Shown here: positions 17,806 to 25,814 of the stretch, piece by piece | Layout of the letters: every line of letters starts with the position of its first letter | Numbering within the stretch: position 1 is the first letter of the stretch | DNA from: Lysinibacillus sp. FSL M8-0337 | GTDB lineage: Bacteria; Bacillota; Bacilli; Bacillales_A; Planococcaceae | DNA length: 64,000 bases | Direction of reading: 5' to 3' | Assembly (NCBI RefSeq): GCF_038593855.1 | Contig: NZ_CP151996.1 | Coordinates: forward strand, 1,054,001 to 1,118,000 | Program-made: the position numbers and the translations under genes | Notes under the pieces: generated by a model | What the model was told of the DNA's origin: nothing | Databases searched by the model: none | Seen by the model: only the letters and a program-made list of their open reading frames with translations

Positions 17806-18176
17806 TGTTTGGTTCTATTTTTTATAACCTGTGGGGGGCATTGATTGCCTTTTCCCTTTATTTCTTTATGACACTGCAACAGCCCTATCCACCATTACGT
17901 ATTATCATCGGTTCATTTGTAACAGCAATCATCGTATTTTTTGTTATGTATATTGTAAGGTTTTTAATTGCGTATGTGTTATTTACACCAACTGCCGACC
18001 TGTCACAAGATGACAGTGGACTAGAAGAAAACAGTGATTCTGTTGTCGATGAGACAGGGAAAGAAACTGCTACGACTAATTCAACGGTTGAGTTTCAAGA
18101 TGAAAGCACAGAAGATATTGCACAAGCCGTTCGAACGATGATGCATCGTGAAGATGAACAACAAGTAAATGCATAA
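17805..18176 (+). CDS. Uncharacterised membrane protein between cheD and sigD
   Basis: A 123-residue protein I do not recognise. Two hydrophobic helices lie at about residues 7-24 and 32-58 (IIIGSFVTAIIVFFVMYIVR is the core of the second). They are followed by a strongly acidic, Ser/Thr-rich tail with a short conserved-looking C-terminal helix (DIAQAVRTMMHRED). The ATG overlaps the cheD stop by one base, so it is translationally coupled to the chemotaxis genes. In B. subtilis cheD is followed directly by sigD, so this is an extra gene by that comparison. A terminator-like hairpin lies just downstream. A membrane-anchored regulator or motility accessory is possible, but no function can be inferred safely. 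Confidence 0.75.
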   Translation: MFGSIFYNLWGALIAFSLYFFMTLQQPYPPLRIIIGSFVTAIIVFFVMYIVRFLIAYVLFTPTADLSQDDSGLEENSDSVVDETGKETATTNSTVEFQDESTEDIAQAVRTMMHREDEQQVNA

Positions 18177-18189
18177 GCCAGAACACTTT

Positions 18190-18240
18190 AAACTGCCTCT
18201 AATGTTAGCTGTCGACTAATTATTGGAGGCAGTTTTCTTC
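18190..18240 (+). terminator. Terminator-like hairpin after the cheD-linked membrane gene
   Basis: AAACTGCCTC (18190-18199) pairs perfectly with GAGGCAGTTT (18226-18235), followed by a short T-rich tail (TTCTTC). The loop is 26 nt, though part of it can pair further. It would end or reduce transcription of the fla/che operon before sigD. The long loop and interrupted T-run lower confidence. Confidence 0.55.
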
Positions 18241-18309
18241 TGCCTAAAATAGAACAGCTATTAATAATAGAATAGTGTTAGAGAATCATATGAAATTATA
18301 GTCGAATGT

Positions 18310-18318
18310 TGTTATAAT
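18310..18318 (+). promoter_or_regulatory. Candidate extended -10 promoter upstream of sigD
   Basis: A perfect TATAAT at 18313-18318 is preceded by TG at 18310-18311 with one intervening base, the extended -10 pattern used by sigma A. A -35 match at the proper distance (around 18289-18295) is poor. It lies downstream of the terminator hairpin and about 220 nt upstream of sigD, leaving a long leader. Confidence 0.4.
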
Positions 18319-18538
18319 AAAAGGAAAGAATGGCATAGGTTTGTATCTAAATCTGTCAGTCATTGTAAGCACAATACTCAAAATGTGATAAGTGAGTCTT
18401 TTTTTTGATAGACATGTGTATGTTTTTAGTTTTTCAAGCGTACAGAGTTAACAAAGCGACAGAACTATTCCTTGGAGCATTTGAGAGGAAAGCGCAAAAA
18501 GTCCGTGCAAACAGGCGCAAAGTAGAGAGGTGGATTTT

Positions 18539-19309
18539 ATGACACAACCAATTCTAAACGATGAACAAAAGCTGTGGAATCGATGGGTGAATGAACGTGA
18601 TCCTGATGCGGGTGATTTATTAATAAAAAAATATACTTCTCTTGTGACGTACCATGTGCAGCGAATTGGTGCAGGTTTACCTAAGAGTGTATCGCGTGAC
18701 GATTTAACAAGCTTAGGCATGCTAGGTCTATTTGATGCTTTAAATAAATTTGATATAAATCGAGACTTAAAGTTTGATACATATGCTTCTTTTAGGGTGA
18801 GAGGCGCTATAATTGATGGCTTACGTAAAGAGGATTGGCTACCTCGTTCTGCACGAGAAAAGGCCAAAAAGATGGATGCCAAAATTGAACAATTAGAACA
18901 ACAGTTAATGCGCCATGCGACGCCTGAGGAGCTTGCACAGCATATGGAGTTACCTGTGGAAGAGGTTTACCAAACGGTGCAGGAGCATTTCTTCTCAAAT
19001 GTACTCTCCATCAATGAGCAACAAGATCAGGAAGAAGCAGAAGGGAAGTCATTTGTAATCCGTGATGATACGACAAAGACTCCAGAGCAAGTCGTAATAA
19101 AATCGGAGTTACTCGATGATTTAGCGGTAAATATACAAAAGCTTAATGATAAAGAGCAGCTCGTACTGAGTTTATTTTATACAGAAGAGTTGACACTAAC
19201 TGAAATAGGTGAAATGCTCGAATTATCAACATCACGTATTTCTCAAATTCACTCAAAAGCATTATTTAAGTTGCGAAAGCTATTGTCGAATGAAATGATT
19301 AATGTCTAG
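18539..19309 (+). CDS. sigD: RNA polymerase sigma factor SigD (FliA/sigma-28)
   Basis: A 256-residue sigma-28 factor that directs transcription of flagellin, motor and chemotaxis genes. Regions seen: the region 2 core (SLGMLGLFDALNKFD and LKFDTYASFRVRGAIIDGLR), the stretch RKEDWLPRSARE, and the region 4 helix-turn-helix (LTLTEIGEMLELSTSRISQI). ATG 18539 is preferred to GTG 18530, which lies within the AGAGAGGTGG ribosome site. Unlike B. subtilis, it is separated from cheD by an extra gene and a 362-nt gap with transcription signals. Confidence 0.96.
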   Translation: MTQPILNDEQKLWNRWVNERDPDAGDLLIKKYTSLVTYHVQRIGAGLPKSVSRDDLTSLGMLGLFDALNKFDINRDLKFDTYASFRVRGAIIDGLRKEDWLPRSAREKAKKMDAKIEQLEQQLMRHATPEELAQHMELPVEEVYQTVQEHFFSNVLSINEQQDQEEAEGKSFVIRDDTTKTPEQVVIKSELLDDLAVNIQKLNDKEQLVLSLFYTEELTLTEIGEMLELSTSRISQIHSKALFKLRKLLSNEMINV

Positions 19310-19340
19310 TATCTAACGGATTGTTGAGGGAGGAATTTTA

Positions 19341-19649
19341 ATGAGTTTAAAAGGTGTCGAATTACAAATAGCTATTCCAAAAACGTTTGAAGCGGGTAAA
19401 ATGGCAGATCAGGCACAACAACAAACTTTAGCTCAACAAGTACATGCAAATGAAGCGTTAAAAAAGGAATTAGAGCGCAAGCAAAAAGCTGTAAATACTT
19501 CAGAAGGTATGACGGAGATTAGCGAAGAGGAAGAAGCGGGTGGCGAGTATATAAAAGGAACGCGTAAAAAGAAAAAGAACCATAACGAAAAACCAGAAAA
19601 ACAGGCGCAGCATCCGTTCAAAGGTAATTTCGTGGACTTTAGTGGATAG
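19341..19649 (+). CDS. Uncharacterised small charged protein downstream of sigD
   Basis: A 102-residue hydrophilic protein with no signal or membrane segment. The N-terminus (SLKGVELQIAIPKTFEAGKM) and the C-terminus (HPFKGNFVDFSG) look like the constrained parts. The middle is a charged coiled-coil-like helix and a very basic KKKKN patch. It has a strong ribosome site (GAGGGAGGAA) and lies between sigD and the swrB-like gene, 31 nt and 9 nt away. I believe related small proteins occur at this position in other Bacillaceae, but I cannot assign a function. Confidence 0.75.
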   Translation: MSLKGVELQIAIPKTFEAGKMADQAQQQTLAQQVHANEALKKELERKQKAVNTSEGMTEISEEEEAGGEYIKGTRKKKKNHNEKPEKQAQHPFKGNFVDFSG

Positions 19650-19658
19650 GAGTTTACT

Positions 19659-20234
19659 ATGACAACCATATTAATTGCTGTTCTCTTTGTTTTGCAGCTA
19701 CTATCATTTTATTTCATTATTATATTAAATACGAAATTAGCAAAATTCAAAGATTTAGAAGTAAAACAGGAACGCTTAATGCGAGAAATGGATGATACGA
19801 TTAGCCTCTATTTAGCTGAAATGAAGGATGAAAATAATCGTCTAATTCAAGCTTTGCAAGTGGTACCAAAATCTACTATGACAGCTGATACTGGGCAACA
19901 GGCACAACCAATAGCTGTGCCTAAAAGTCAAGGACAGCCTTTGTCACAAACCGATAGTGAGAAGAAGGCAGTGACAGTTAATAGTGAGCCACGTATTTTA
20001 ATGCCGAAAAATATCGTAGCGAATGCATATTCTCGTCAACAACAGGGAGGAACGACGGCTGTGCAAACGGCTGCGCCAAAGGTTGATAGTCTACAAAAAG
20101 AAGAATCAAAGCCGTTAACGATGGAACAACAAATTGTTCAAATGGCTGAGCAGGGAAAAACGGCTGAAGAAATTGCGAAAAAGCTGCAAAAAGGAAAGAC
20201 AGAAATCGAGCTTTTATTGAAGTTTCATAGCTAA
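19659..20234 (+). CDS. swrB: SwrB-like membrane-anchored flagellar assembly protein
   Basis: A 191-residue protein with one N-terminal transmembrane helix (about residues 3-24), then a coiled coil (about 26-67), a low-complexity Gln/Pro/Ser linker, and a C-terminal helical module (MAEQGKTAEEIAKKLQKGKT) resembling a small helix-turn-helix. This layout and the place after sigD and before rpsB match SwrB (YlxL) of B. subtilis, which activates the type III export gate. Sequence similarity is limited outside the ends, so the symbol rests on layout and synteny. Confidence 0.7.
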   Translation: MTTILIAVLFVLQLLSFYFIIILNTKLAKFKDLEVKQERLMREMDDTISLYLAEMKDENNRLIQALQVVPKSTMTADTGQQAQPIAVPKSQGQPLSQTDSEKKAVTVNSEPRILMPKNIVANAYSRQQQGGTTAVQTAAPKVDSLQKEESKPLTMEQQIVQMAEQGKTAEEIAKKLQKGKTEIELLLKFHS

Positions 20235-20239
20235 AACAG

Positions 20240-20268
20240 TTGCGAATGCCATAAAGCTGTGATATAGT
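20240..20268 (+). promoter_or_regulatory. Sigma A promoter for rpsB
   Basis: TTGCGA (20240-20245), a 17-nt spacer and TATAGT (20263-20268) form a good sigma A promoter just after the swrB-like gene. The transcript would carry a leader of about 115 nt before the rpsB ATG. It separates the housekeeping genes from the flagellar operon. Confidence 0.75.
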
Positions 20269-20391
20269 AGCAAATGGTGTTATTACTACACACGCATTTT
20301 GATGCAGTAAGTGGTGCTCTAAGATTAGGGTAGCTTGTTGCAGGCGATAAATGCGGAGGAAAAAAACCAAACATTCTAGGAGGAAATTCAC

Positions 20392-21111
20392 ATGTCAGTA
20401 ATTTCTATGAAACAATTACTTGAAGCTGGTGTACATTTCGGTCACCAAACTCGTCGTTGGAACCCAAAAATGAAGAAATTTATCTTCGTTGAGCGTAACG
20501 GGATCTACATCATCGACTTACAAAAAACTGTTAAAAAATTAGAGGAAGCTTATGACTTCATGCGTCAAGTTGGTCAAGACGGTGGTAAAGTTCTTTTCGT
20601 TGGTACGAAAAAACAAGCACAAGAAGCGATCAAAGACGAAGCTGAACGTTCAGGCAACTACTATATCAACCAACGTTGGTTAGGTGGTACTCTTACTAAC
20701 TTCGGTACAATCCAAAAACGTGTTGCACGTATGAAAGCTATCGAAAAAATGGAAGAAGAAGGAACTTTCGAAGTTCTACCTAAAAAAGAAGTAATCCAAC
20801 TTAAAAAAGAACACGAACGTCTAGTTAAATTCTTAGGCGGTATCCGTGATATGCACGATCTTCCAGACGTTATGTTCGTGGTTGACCCACGCAAAGAACG
20901 TATCGCTGTTGCTGAAGCTCGTAAATTAAACATCCCTCTAGTAGGTATTGTTGATACTAACTGTGATCCAGATGAAATCGACTATGTTATCCCTGCTAAT
21001 GACGATGCTATTCGCGCTGTTAAACTTTTAACTGCTAAAATGGCTGACGCTTTAATCGAGTCAAAACAAGGTGAAGAAGAAGCTCCAGCTACTGAAGCTG
21101 CTGCTGAGTAA
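20392..21111 (+). CDS. rpsB: 30S ribosomal protein S2
   Basis: A 239-residue S2 protein of the small subunit. Diagnostic parts are [20 protein letters not shown] at the N-terminus, WLGGTLTNF, and [19 protein letters not shown]. The C-terminal acidic Ala/Glu tail is typical of Firmicutes. The ribosome site AGGAGG is strong. It has its own promoter and leader, and a strong terminator follows. Confidence 0.98.
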   Translation: MSVISMKQLLEAGVHFGHQTRRWNPKMKKFIFVERNGIYIIDLQKTVKKLEEAYDFMRQVGQDGGKVLFVGTKKQAQEAIKDEAERSGNYYINQRWLGGTLTNFGTIQKRVARMKAIEKMEEEGTFEVLPKKEVIQLKKEHERLVKFLGGIRDMHDLPDVMFVVDPRKERIAVAEARKLNIPLVGIVDTNCDPDEIDYVIPANDDAIRAVKLLTAKMADALIESKQGEEEAPATEAAAE

Positions 21112-21122
21112 TTCACGTTTAC

Positions 21123-21163
21123 AAAAAGGTGATAAGTGGCTCAGAACCCTTATCACCTTTTTT
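21123..21163 (+). terminator. Terminator between rpsB and tsf
   Basis: AAAAAGGTGATAAG (21123-21136) pairs with CTTATCACCTTTTT (21149-21162), with a run of T residues at its 3' end. It is a perfect 14-bp stem. tsf downstream must depend on read-through or a promoter I cannot see clearly in the following 50 nt. Confidence 0.9.
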
Positions 21164-21212
21164 AGAACCTACCACTATAAATAGTTTAACCAATTTGAGG
21201 AGGCAACACTAA

Positions 21213-22100
21213 ATGGCAAACATTACTGCACAATTAGTAAAAGAATTACGTGAAAAAACTGGCGCTGGTATGATGGATTGTAAAAAAGCGTTAGTACAAA
21301 CTGATGGTGATTTAGAAGCTGCAATCGATTTCCTACGTGAAAAAGGTCTTTCTTCAGCTGCTAAAAAAGCTGACCGTATCGCTGCAGAAGGTACAACTTA
21401 TATTTTAGAAAAAGGTAACGAAGCAATTATTCTTGAAGTAAACGCTGAAACTGACTTCGTTGCGAAAAACGATAAATTCCAAGTATTAGTTTCTTCTTTA
21501 GCTGAGCAATTACTTGCTGCTAAACCAGCATCAGTAGAAGCTGCAGTAGAGCTTGAAAATGCAGAAGGCGTAAAAATCGCTGACCAAATTTCAACAGCTG
21601 TAGCAACTATCGGTGAAAAAATTACACTTCGTCGTTTTGAAGTAAAAACAAAAACGGATGCAGATGCTTTCGGTTCTTACCTACACATGGGTGGCCGTAT
21701 TGGTGTATTAGTATCTTTAGAAGGTTCTACAGATGCTTCTGCTGCTAAAGATATCGCTATGCATATCGCAGCAATTAACCCAACTTACGTTTCTCGTGAA
21801 GAAGTTTCTGCTGAAGAAGTTGATCGTGAGCGTAAAGTGTTAACTGAACAAGCACTTAACGAAGGTAAACCAGAAAACATCGTTGCAAAAATGGTTGAAG
21901 GTCGTCTTGGTAAATACTTCGAAGACGTATGCTTACTTGACCAATCATTCGTTAAAAATTCAGATCAAAAAGTTCGCGACTTCGTTGCTTCAACTGGCGG
22001 TAATGTAACTGGTTTTGTACGCTACGCTGTTGGTGAAGGTATTGAAAAACGCGAAGATAACTTTGCTGAAGAAGTAATGAACCAAGTTAAAGGTAACTAA
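21213..22100 (+). CDS. tsf: Translation elongation factor Ts
   Basis: A 295-residue EF-Ts, the nucleotide exchange factor for EF-Tu. The N-terminal UBA-like domain ([20 protein letters not shown]) is intact, with the TDFVAKN motif in the core (about residues 80-86) that contacts EF-Tu. The length is normal. The AGGAGG ribosome site lies 8 nt before the ATG. The gene is followed by its own terminator. Confidence 0.98.
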   Translation: MANITAQLVKELREKTGAGMMDCKKALVQTDGDLEAAIDFLREKGLSSAAKKADRIAAEGTTYILEKGNEAIILEVNAETDFVAKNDKFQVLVSSLAEQLLAAKPASVEAAVELENAEGVKIADQISTAVATIGEKITLRRFEVKTKTDADAFGSYLHMGGRIGVLVSLEGSTDASAAKDIAMHIAAINPTYVSREEVSAEEVDRERKVLTEQALNEGKPENIVAKMVEGRLGKYFEDVCLLDQSFVKNSDQKVRDFVASTGGNVTGFVRYAVGEGIEKREDNFAEEVMNQVKGN

Positions 22101-22174
22101 TTTGTAGACTAGTTCAGTTGATGGATTGGCTTGCATTTGATCCTAATCAAATAATAACTAGATTTTCTAGACAA

Positions 22175-22209
22175 AAATGGGGAACACAACATAACGTGTT
22201 CCCTATTTT
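22175..22209 (+). terminator. Terminator downstream of tsf
   Basis: GGGAACAC (22180-22187) pairs with GTGTTCCC (22196-22203), the stem being extended by A/T pairs, and TATTTTT follows. It ends the tsf transcript before pyrH. A TATAAT at 22283-22288 further on may serve pyrH, but no good -35 accompanies it. Confidence 0.85.
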
Positions 22210-22336
22210 TCCGAGATGAGCTAAAAAAGGATAGAATTTTCTATTACCATTATTCACAACTAGCAATTATTGTTAGATATACTATAATGGTAAAGGAAAA
22301 GAAAAGTTTTAAATAAATGTCTGACGGAGGTTTACA

Positions 22337-23065
22337 ATGAGTGTGCCACAATATAAACGAGTAGTTATTAAACTAAGTGGTGAAGCGTTAGCAGGAGAGG
22401 CTGGCTTCGGTTTATCACCAAAAATTATCAAGTCTGTTGCTGAAGAAGTGAAAGAAGTAGTAGATCTTGATGTAGAAGTTGCTGTAGTTGTAGGTGGCGG
22501 TAATATATGGCGTGGGAAAATCGGTAGTGAAATGGGCATGGATCGTGCAGCCGCTGACTATATGGGTATGCTAGCAACGGTTATGAATTCATTAGCTTTA
22601 CAAGATGCTCTTGAAAAATTAGGTATCGAAACACGCGTGCAATCTTCTATTGTGATGACACAAGTAGCAGAGCCATATATTCGTCGTAAAGCAGTTCGTC
22701 ATTTAGAGAAAAAACGTGTAGTTATTTTTGCTGCAGGTACAGGTAACCCGTTCTTCTCTACAGATACAACAGCTGCATTACGTGCAGCGGAAATTGACGC
22801 CGATGCGATTTTAATGGCGAAAAATAATGTAGATGGTGTCTATTCTGCAGATCCAAAGGTCGATACTACTGCTATCAAATATGATACACTCACATACTTA
22901 GACGTTATTCAGCAAGGGTTACAAGTAATGGATTCAACTGCTTCAACTTTATGTATGGATAACGATATTCCGTTAATTGTTTTCTCAATTACGGAACAAG
23001 GTAATATTAAACGTGCTGTACTGGGCGAGAAAATTGGAACTGTTGTTAGGAGGAATGCACAATGA
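22337..23065 (+). CDS. pyrH: Uridylate kinase (UMP kinase)
   Basis: A 242-residue bacterial UMP kinase that makes UDP from UMP and ATP. Amino-acid-kinase family motifs are [13 protein letters not shown] at the N-terminus, [11 protein letters not shown], and [20 protein letters not shown] near residues 134-153. It overlaps frr by 4 nt, the usual pyrH-frr pair. A possible -10 (TATAAT, 22283-22288) lies upstream without a convincing -35. Confidence 0.97.
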   Translation: MSVPQYKRVVIKLSGEALAGEAGFGLSPKIIKSVAEEVKEVVDLDVEVAVVVGGGNIWRGKIGSEMGMDRAAADYMGMLATVMNSLALQDALEKLGIETRVQSSIVMTQVAEPYIRRKAVRHLEKKRVVIFAAGTGNPFFSTDTTAALRAAEIDADAILMAKNNVDGVYSADPKVDTTAIKYDTLTYLDVIQQGLQVMDSTASTLCMDNDIPLIVFSITEQGNIKRAVLGEKIGTVVRRNAQ

Positions 23066-23619
23066 CTAAACAAGTATTAGACCAAGCGAAAGAAAAAATG
23101 AACAAATCAATTGCTGCTTTTTCACGTGAATTAGCATCAATCCGAGCAGGCCGTGCAAACGCATCTCTACTAGACCGTATTTCTGTAGAGTACTATGGTG
23201 CGCCAACACCAATCAATCAACTTGCAGGTGTTTCAGTACCAGAAGCTCGTTTACTCGTGATTACACCTTATGATAAAACCATTTTAGGTGAAATTGAAAA
23301 AGCGATTATGAAGTCAGATATCGGTATTACACCGACAAATGATGGTTCTGTTATTCGTTTAATGATTCCTGCGTTAACAGAAGAACGTCGTAAAGACCTT
23401 GTAAAACAAGTGAAAAAAGAAGCTGAAGATGCAAAAATCGCAGTACGTAATGTTCGTCGTGATGCTAATGATGATCTTAAAAAGCTTGAAAAAGCAGGCG
23501 AAATCACAGAAGACGATTTACGTGGATACGGTGACGATATTCAAAAATTAACAGATGAGTTCATCGTGAAAGTAGACCAAGTAGCGAAAGAAAAAGAAAA
23601 AGAAATTCTAGAAGTGTAA
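23062..23619 (+). CDS. frr: Ribosome recycling factor
   Basis: A 185-residue recycling factor that splits post-termination ribosomes together with EF-G. The typical stretch is [20 protein letters not shown] (about residues 27-46), followed by [20 protein letters not shown] and the C-terminal helical bundle ([19 protein letters not shown]). The length is exactly the family norm. It overlaps the pyrH stop. Confidence 0.98.
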   Translation: MTKQVLDQAKEKMNKSIAAFSRELASIRAGRANASLLDRISVEYYGAPTPINQLAGVSVPEARLLVITPYDKTILGEIEKAIMKSDIGITPTNDGSVIRLMIPALTEERRKDLVKQVKKEAEDAKIAVRNVRRDANDDLKKLEKAGEITEDDLRGYGDDIQKLTDEFIVKVDQVAKEKEKEILEV

Positions 23620-23662
23620 GCAGGCGCTTTGCATTTCTATGATGGAACTTTTTGATGAGATG

Positions 23663-23700
23663 AAGGCGTCCTATACATAACAGGACGTCTTTTCTCTTTT
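23663..23700 (+). terminator. Terminator downstream of frr
   Basis: AAGGCGTCCT (23663-23672) pairs with AGGACGTCTT (23682-23691) with one G-T wobble, followed by TTCTCTTTT. It ends the pyrH-frr unit. Confidence 0.75.
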
Positions 23701-23928
23701 ATTGTAAAAGTATTCATTTCTTATCGGTGTTACAATTTTCACCTGCTATTTACAGCCGTAATGGTTAACTCGTTTACACGTAGTATATGATTTACATTGT
23801 TCTGGCTTACTAGCAGTTGCGGAATGTAGCAAGACAAGATTTTTCTTTGAGATGTGTGTTGTTCTAAAATAAGCTAGTTCATACATAGTCAATTAGAGGG
23901 AAAAAAAAGACAAAAGGCACTTTTGTTT

Positions 23929-23937
23929 GTTATGATA
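23929..23937 (+). promoter_or_regulatory. Candidate extended -10 promoter for uppS
   Basis: TATGAT (23932-23937) is preceded by TG plus one base (23929-23931), an extended -10. The -35 region is poor. It would give a short leader to the uppS-cdsA genes. Confidence 0.35.
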
Positions 23938-23977
23938 GGTTAGTATACGTCCGATTAGTTGTAGTGGGGGAGTTAGC

Positions 23978-24772
23978 ATGTTTAAGAAGCTATTAGGTAA
24001 ACAAGTAAATATGGATACACTATCATTGGAGGAACGTGTTGCCCTTGCGAAAAGCGAGCCGATTCCTGCCCATGTAGCGATTATTATGGACGGAAATGGA
24101 CGTTGGGCTAAAAAACGTGCCATGCCACGTGTTGCTGGGCACCATGAAGGTATGAAGACGGTACGGAAGGTAACTAGATTTGCATCTGATCTTGGCATAA
24201 AAGTATTAACAGTGTATGCGTTCTCTACAGAAAATTGGAAACGGCCAAAGCCTGAAGTCGATTTTCTGATGCGTCTACCTGTAGAATTTTTAGGATCTTT
24301 TTTACCGGAAATGATGGAGCGTAATGTGCGAGTTGAAATGATTGGAGATCCGACACTCTTGCCAGCACATACACAAAAAGCATTGTATGAGGCAATGGAA
24401 GAGACGAAGCATAATACAGGGTTAATTTTAAACTTTGCTTTAAATTACGGTAGTCGTTCAGAAATGGTAAGTGCCATGAAAACGATGCTTCAAAAAGTAC
24501 AGGACGGTCAATTAACTATACAAGACATAAATGAGGAATGTATGACAGCTCATTTAATGACAGCTCATCTACCAGAGCCAGACTTACTCATTCGTACAAG
24601 TGGTGAAGTGCGATTAAGTAACTTTATGTTATGGCAGCTCGCCTATACAGAATTTTGGTTTACAGATACATTGTGGCCAGATTTTAGCGAGGAAAACTTT
24701 CTGGAAGCGGTGGAAAACTATCAAAAACGTAATCGCCGTTACGGTGGGTTGAAGGGAGAAGAAACATCTTGA
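23978..24772 (+). CDS. uppS: Isoprenyl transferase (undecaprenyl diphosphate synthase)
   Basis: A 264-residue cis-prenyltransferase that makes undecaprenyl diphosphate, the lipid carrier for cell wall synthesis. The catalytic Asp38 lies in AIIMDGNGRWAKKR. Other family stretches are VYAFSTENWKRP and LLIRTSGEVRLSNFMLWQLA, including the Arg pair and the EF loop after it (YTEFWFTD). The stop overlaps the TTG of cdsA. Confidence 0.97.
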   Translation: MFKKLLGKQVNMDTLSLEERVALAKSEPIPAHVAIIMDGNGRWAKKRAMPRVAGHHEGMKTVRKVTRFASDLGIKVLTVYAFSTENWKRPKPEVDFLMRLPVEFLGSFLPEMMERNVRVEMIGDPTLLPAHTQKALYEAMEETKHNTGLILNFALNYGSRSEMVSAMKTMLQKVQDGQLTIQDINEECMTAHLMTAHLPEPDLLIRTSGEVRLSNFMLWQLAYTEFWFTDTLWPDFSEENFLEAVENYQKRNRRYGGLKGEETS

Positions 24773-25569
24773 AACAACGAATCATCACAGCAATCATTGC
24801 CGCGGCACTGTTTATTCCATTTGTTATTTATGGAAAAGTGCCCTTTACACTACTTGTACTAGCAATGGCTGTTGTAGGCTTTTATGAAATACTGAAGATG
24901 AAAGGTATTTCGATTTTTTCAGTACCTGGTATTATCGGTTTGCTAACGCTTATTATGCTTGTCATACCAAAAGATTGGGCAAATGAGGTAGTACATGCAA
25001 TAGGCTATTCTTCGGTTCTAATGGTTATTTACGGACTGGTCATGCTGTTACTTATCTATGTAGTCCTAGTAAAAAATAAAATTACATTTGATGAAGTTGG
25101 CTTTATTTTGCTTGGGGCGTTTTATGTAGGATTAGGTTTCCATTATTTAATCGAAACGCGAAACTATGGTCTTGAGTTTGTTGTGTATTGTTTACTTGTT
25201 GTTTGGACAACAGATTCAGGAGCCTATTTTGTAGGTAGAAAACTAGGTAAAAATAAGCTTTGGCCTGAAATATCGCCGAAAAAAACGATTGAAGGCTTTG
25301 TTGGTGGGATTGTTATAGCGGTTATTTTTGCTATAGCTATGCAAGCGATTTATCCATTTGCTAACGGTTATGTTTCACTTATTGTTATCACGATTTTTGC
25401 TTCGATAATTGGTCAGATGGGCGATTTAGTGGAATCAGCTATCAAGCGCCATTTTGACGTAAAAGATTCAGGCAATATTTTACCAGGACATGGCGGGATT
25501 CTAGACCGCTTTGATAGTTTATTATTTGTCGTGCCACTATTGCATTTTTTACATTTATTTGGTAGCTAA
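24769..25569 (+). CDS. cdsA: Phosphatidate cytidylyltransferase
   Basis: A 266-residue polytopic membrane enzyme that makes CDP-diacylglycerol for phospholipid synthesis. Seven or so hydrophobic helices are visible. The family signature lies near the C-terminus: SAIKRHFDVKDSGNILPGHG followed by GILDRFDS. The start is TTG, overlapping the uppS stop, with GAAGGGAGAAG upstream. Confidence 0.96.
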   Translation: MKQRIITAIIAAALFIPFVIYGKVPFTLLVLAMAVVGFYEILKMKGISIFSVPGIIGLLTLIMLVIPKDWANEVVHAIGYSSVLMVIYGLVMLLLIYVVLVKNKITFDEVGFILLGAFYVGLGFHYLIETRNYGLEFVVYCLLVVWTTDSGAYFVGRKLGKNKLWPEISPKKTIEGFVGGIVIAVIFAIAMQAIYPFANGYVSLIVITIFASIIGQMGDLVESAIKRHFDVKDSGNILPGHGGILDRFDSLLFVVPLLHFLHLFGS

Positions 25570-25633
25570 GTATAGCAAGACCTTGTTAGTAAGCGCCGGT
25601 TGCCAATAGTTTTAGGAAAAGATATTTTAATGG

Positions 25634-25710
25634 GCGCAAGGCGGACGATTTCACTTTGGAAAGCGAGCCGTAATTAGCTCGACTTAATACAAAAGACGTC
25701 CGCCAGTTGC
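25634..25710. repeat. Nested palindromic intergenic element before dxr
   Basis: GGCGGACG (25640-25647) pairs with CGTCCGCC (25697-25704), and inside it CGAGC (25664-25668) pairs with GCTCG (25677-25681). The core GGAAAGCGAGC (25658-25668) resembles parts of two other intergenic elements in this window (near 30341-30360 and 52962-52970). A further small hairpin (GCTTG-TCGAG-CAAGC, 25709-25723) follows. It is richer in GC than its surroundings. It looks like a degenerate REP-type repeat rather than a terminator, as no T-run follows. Confidence 0.45.
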
Positions 25711-25814
25711 TTGTCGAGCAAGCACGAAATAAAATCTGGACGCAATGATGAATGATGGATGAAAATGCGAATTATGAAATTGATCGCTTAGATAGAAAAA
25801 GGGGACGTTTTGTC

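Larger units (their letters stand above)
18177..18538 (+). other. 362-nt gap before sigD: terminator, candidate promoter, weak hairpin
   Basis: No gene is visible here. From left to right it holds a terminator-like hairpin (18190-18235), an extended -10 promoter candidate (TGT-TATAAT ending 18318), and a 5-bp stem (ACTCA 18376-18380 with TGAGT 18393-18397) followed by eight T residues, which is a weak attenuator candidate. The sigD ribosome site (AGAGAGGTGG, 18524-18533) closes the region. The arrangement suggests sigD is not simply read through from the fla/che operon. Confidence 0.6.
23620..23977 (+). other. 358-nt intergenic region between frr and uppS
   Basis: Besides the terminator at 23663-23691 and a candidate extended -10 promoter near 23929-23937, I see no gene or recognised RNA. 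The middle part (about 23700-23900) is AT-rich and unstructured to the eye. A short palindrome CAAAAG-GCA-CTTTTG lies at 23912-23926, just before the -10. Confidence 0.5.

Noticed and set aside
18448-18882. 144-codon minus-strand frame over the start of sigD
   Set aside because: Antisense to the conserved region 2 of SigD and has no family resemblance.
22135-22172. Small palindromes ATTTGAT/ATCAAAT and CTAGA/TCTAG after tsf
   Set aside because: Short AT-rich palindromes just before the real terminator; expected by chance.
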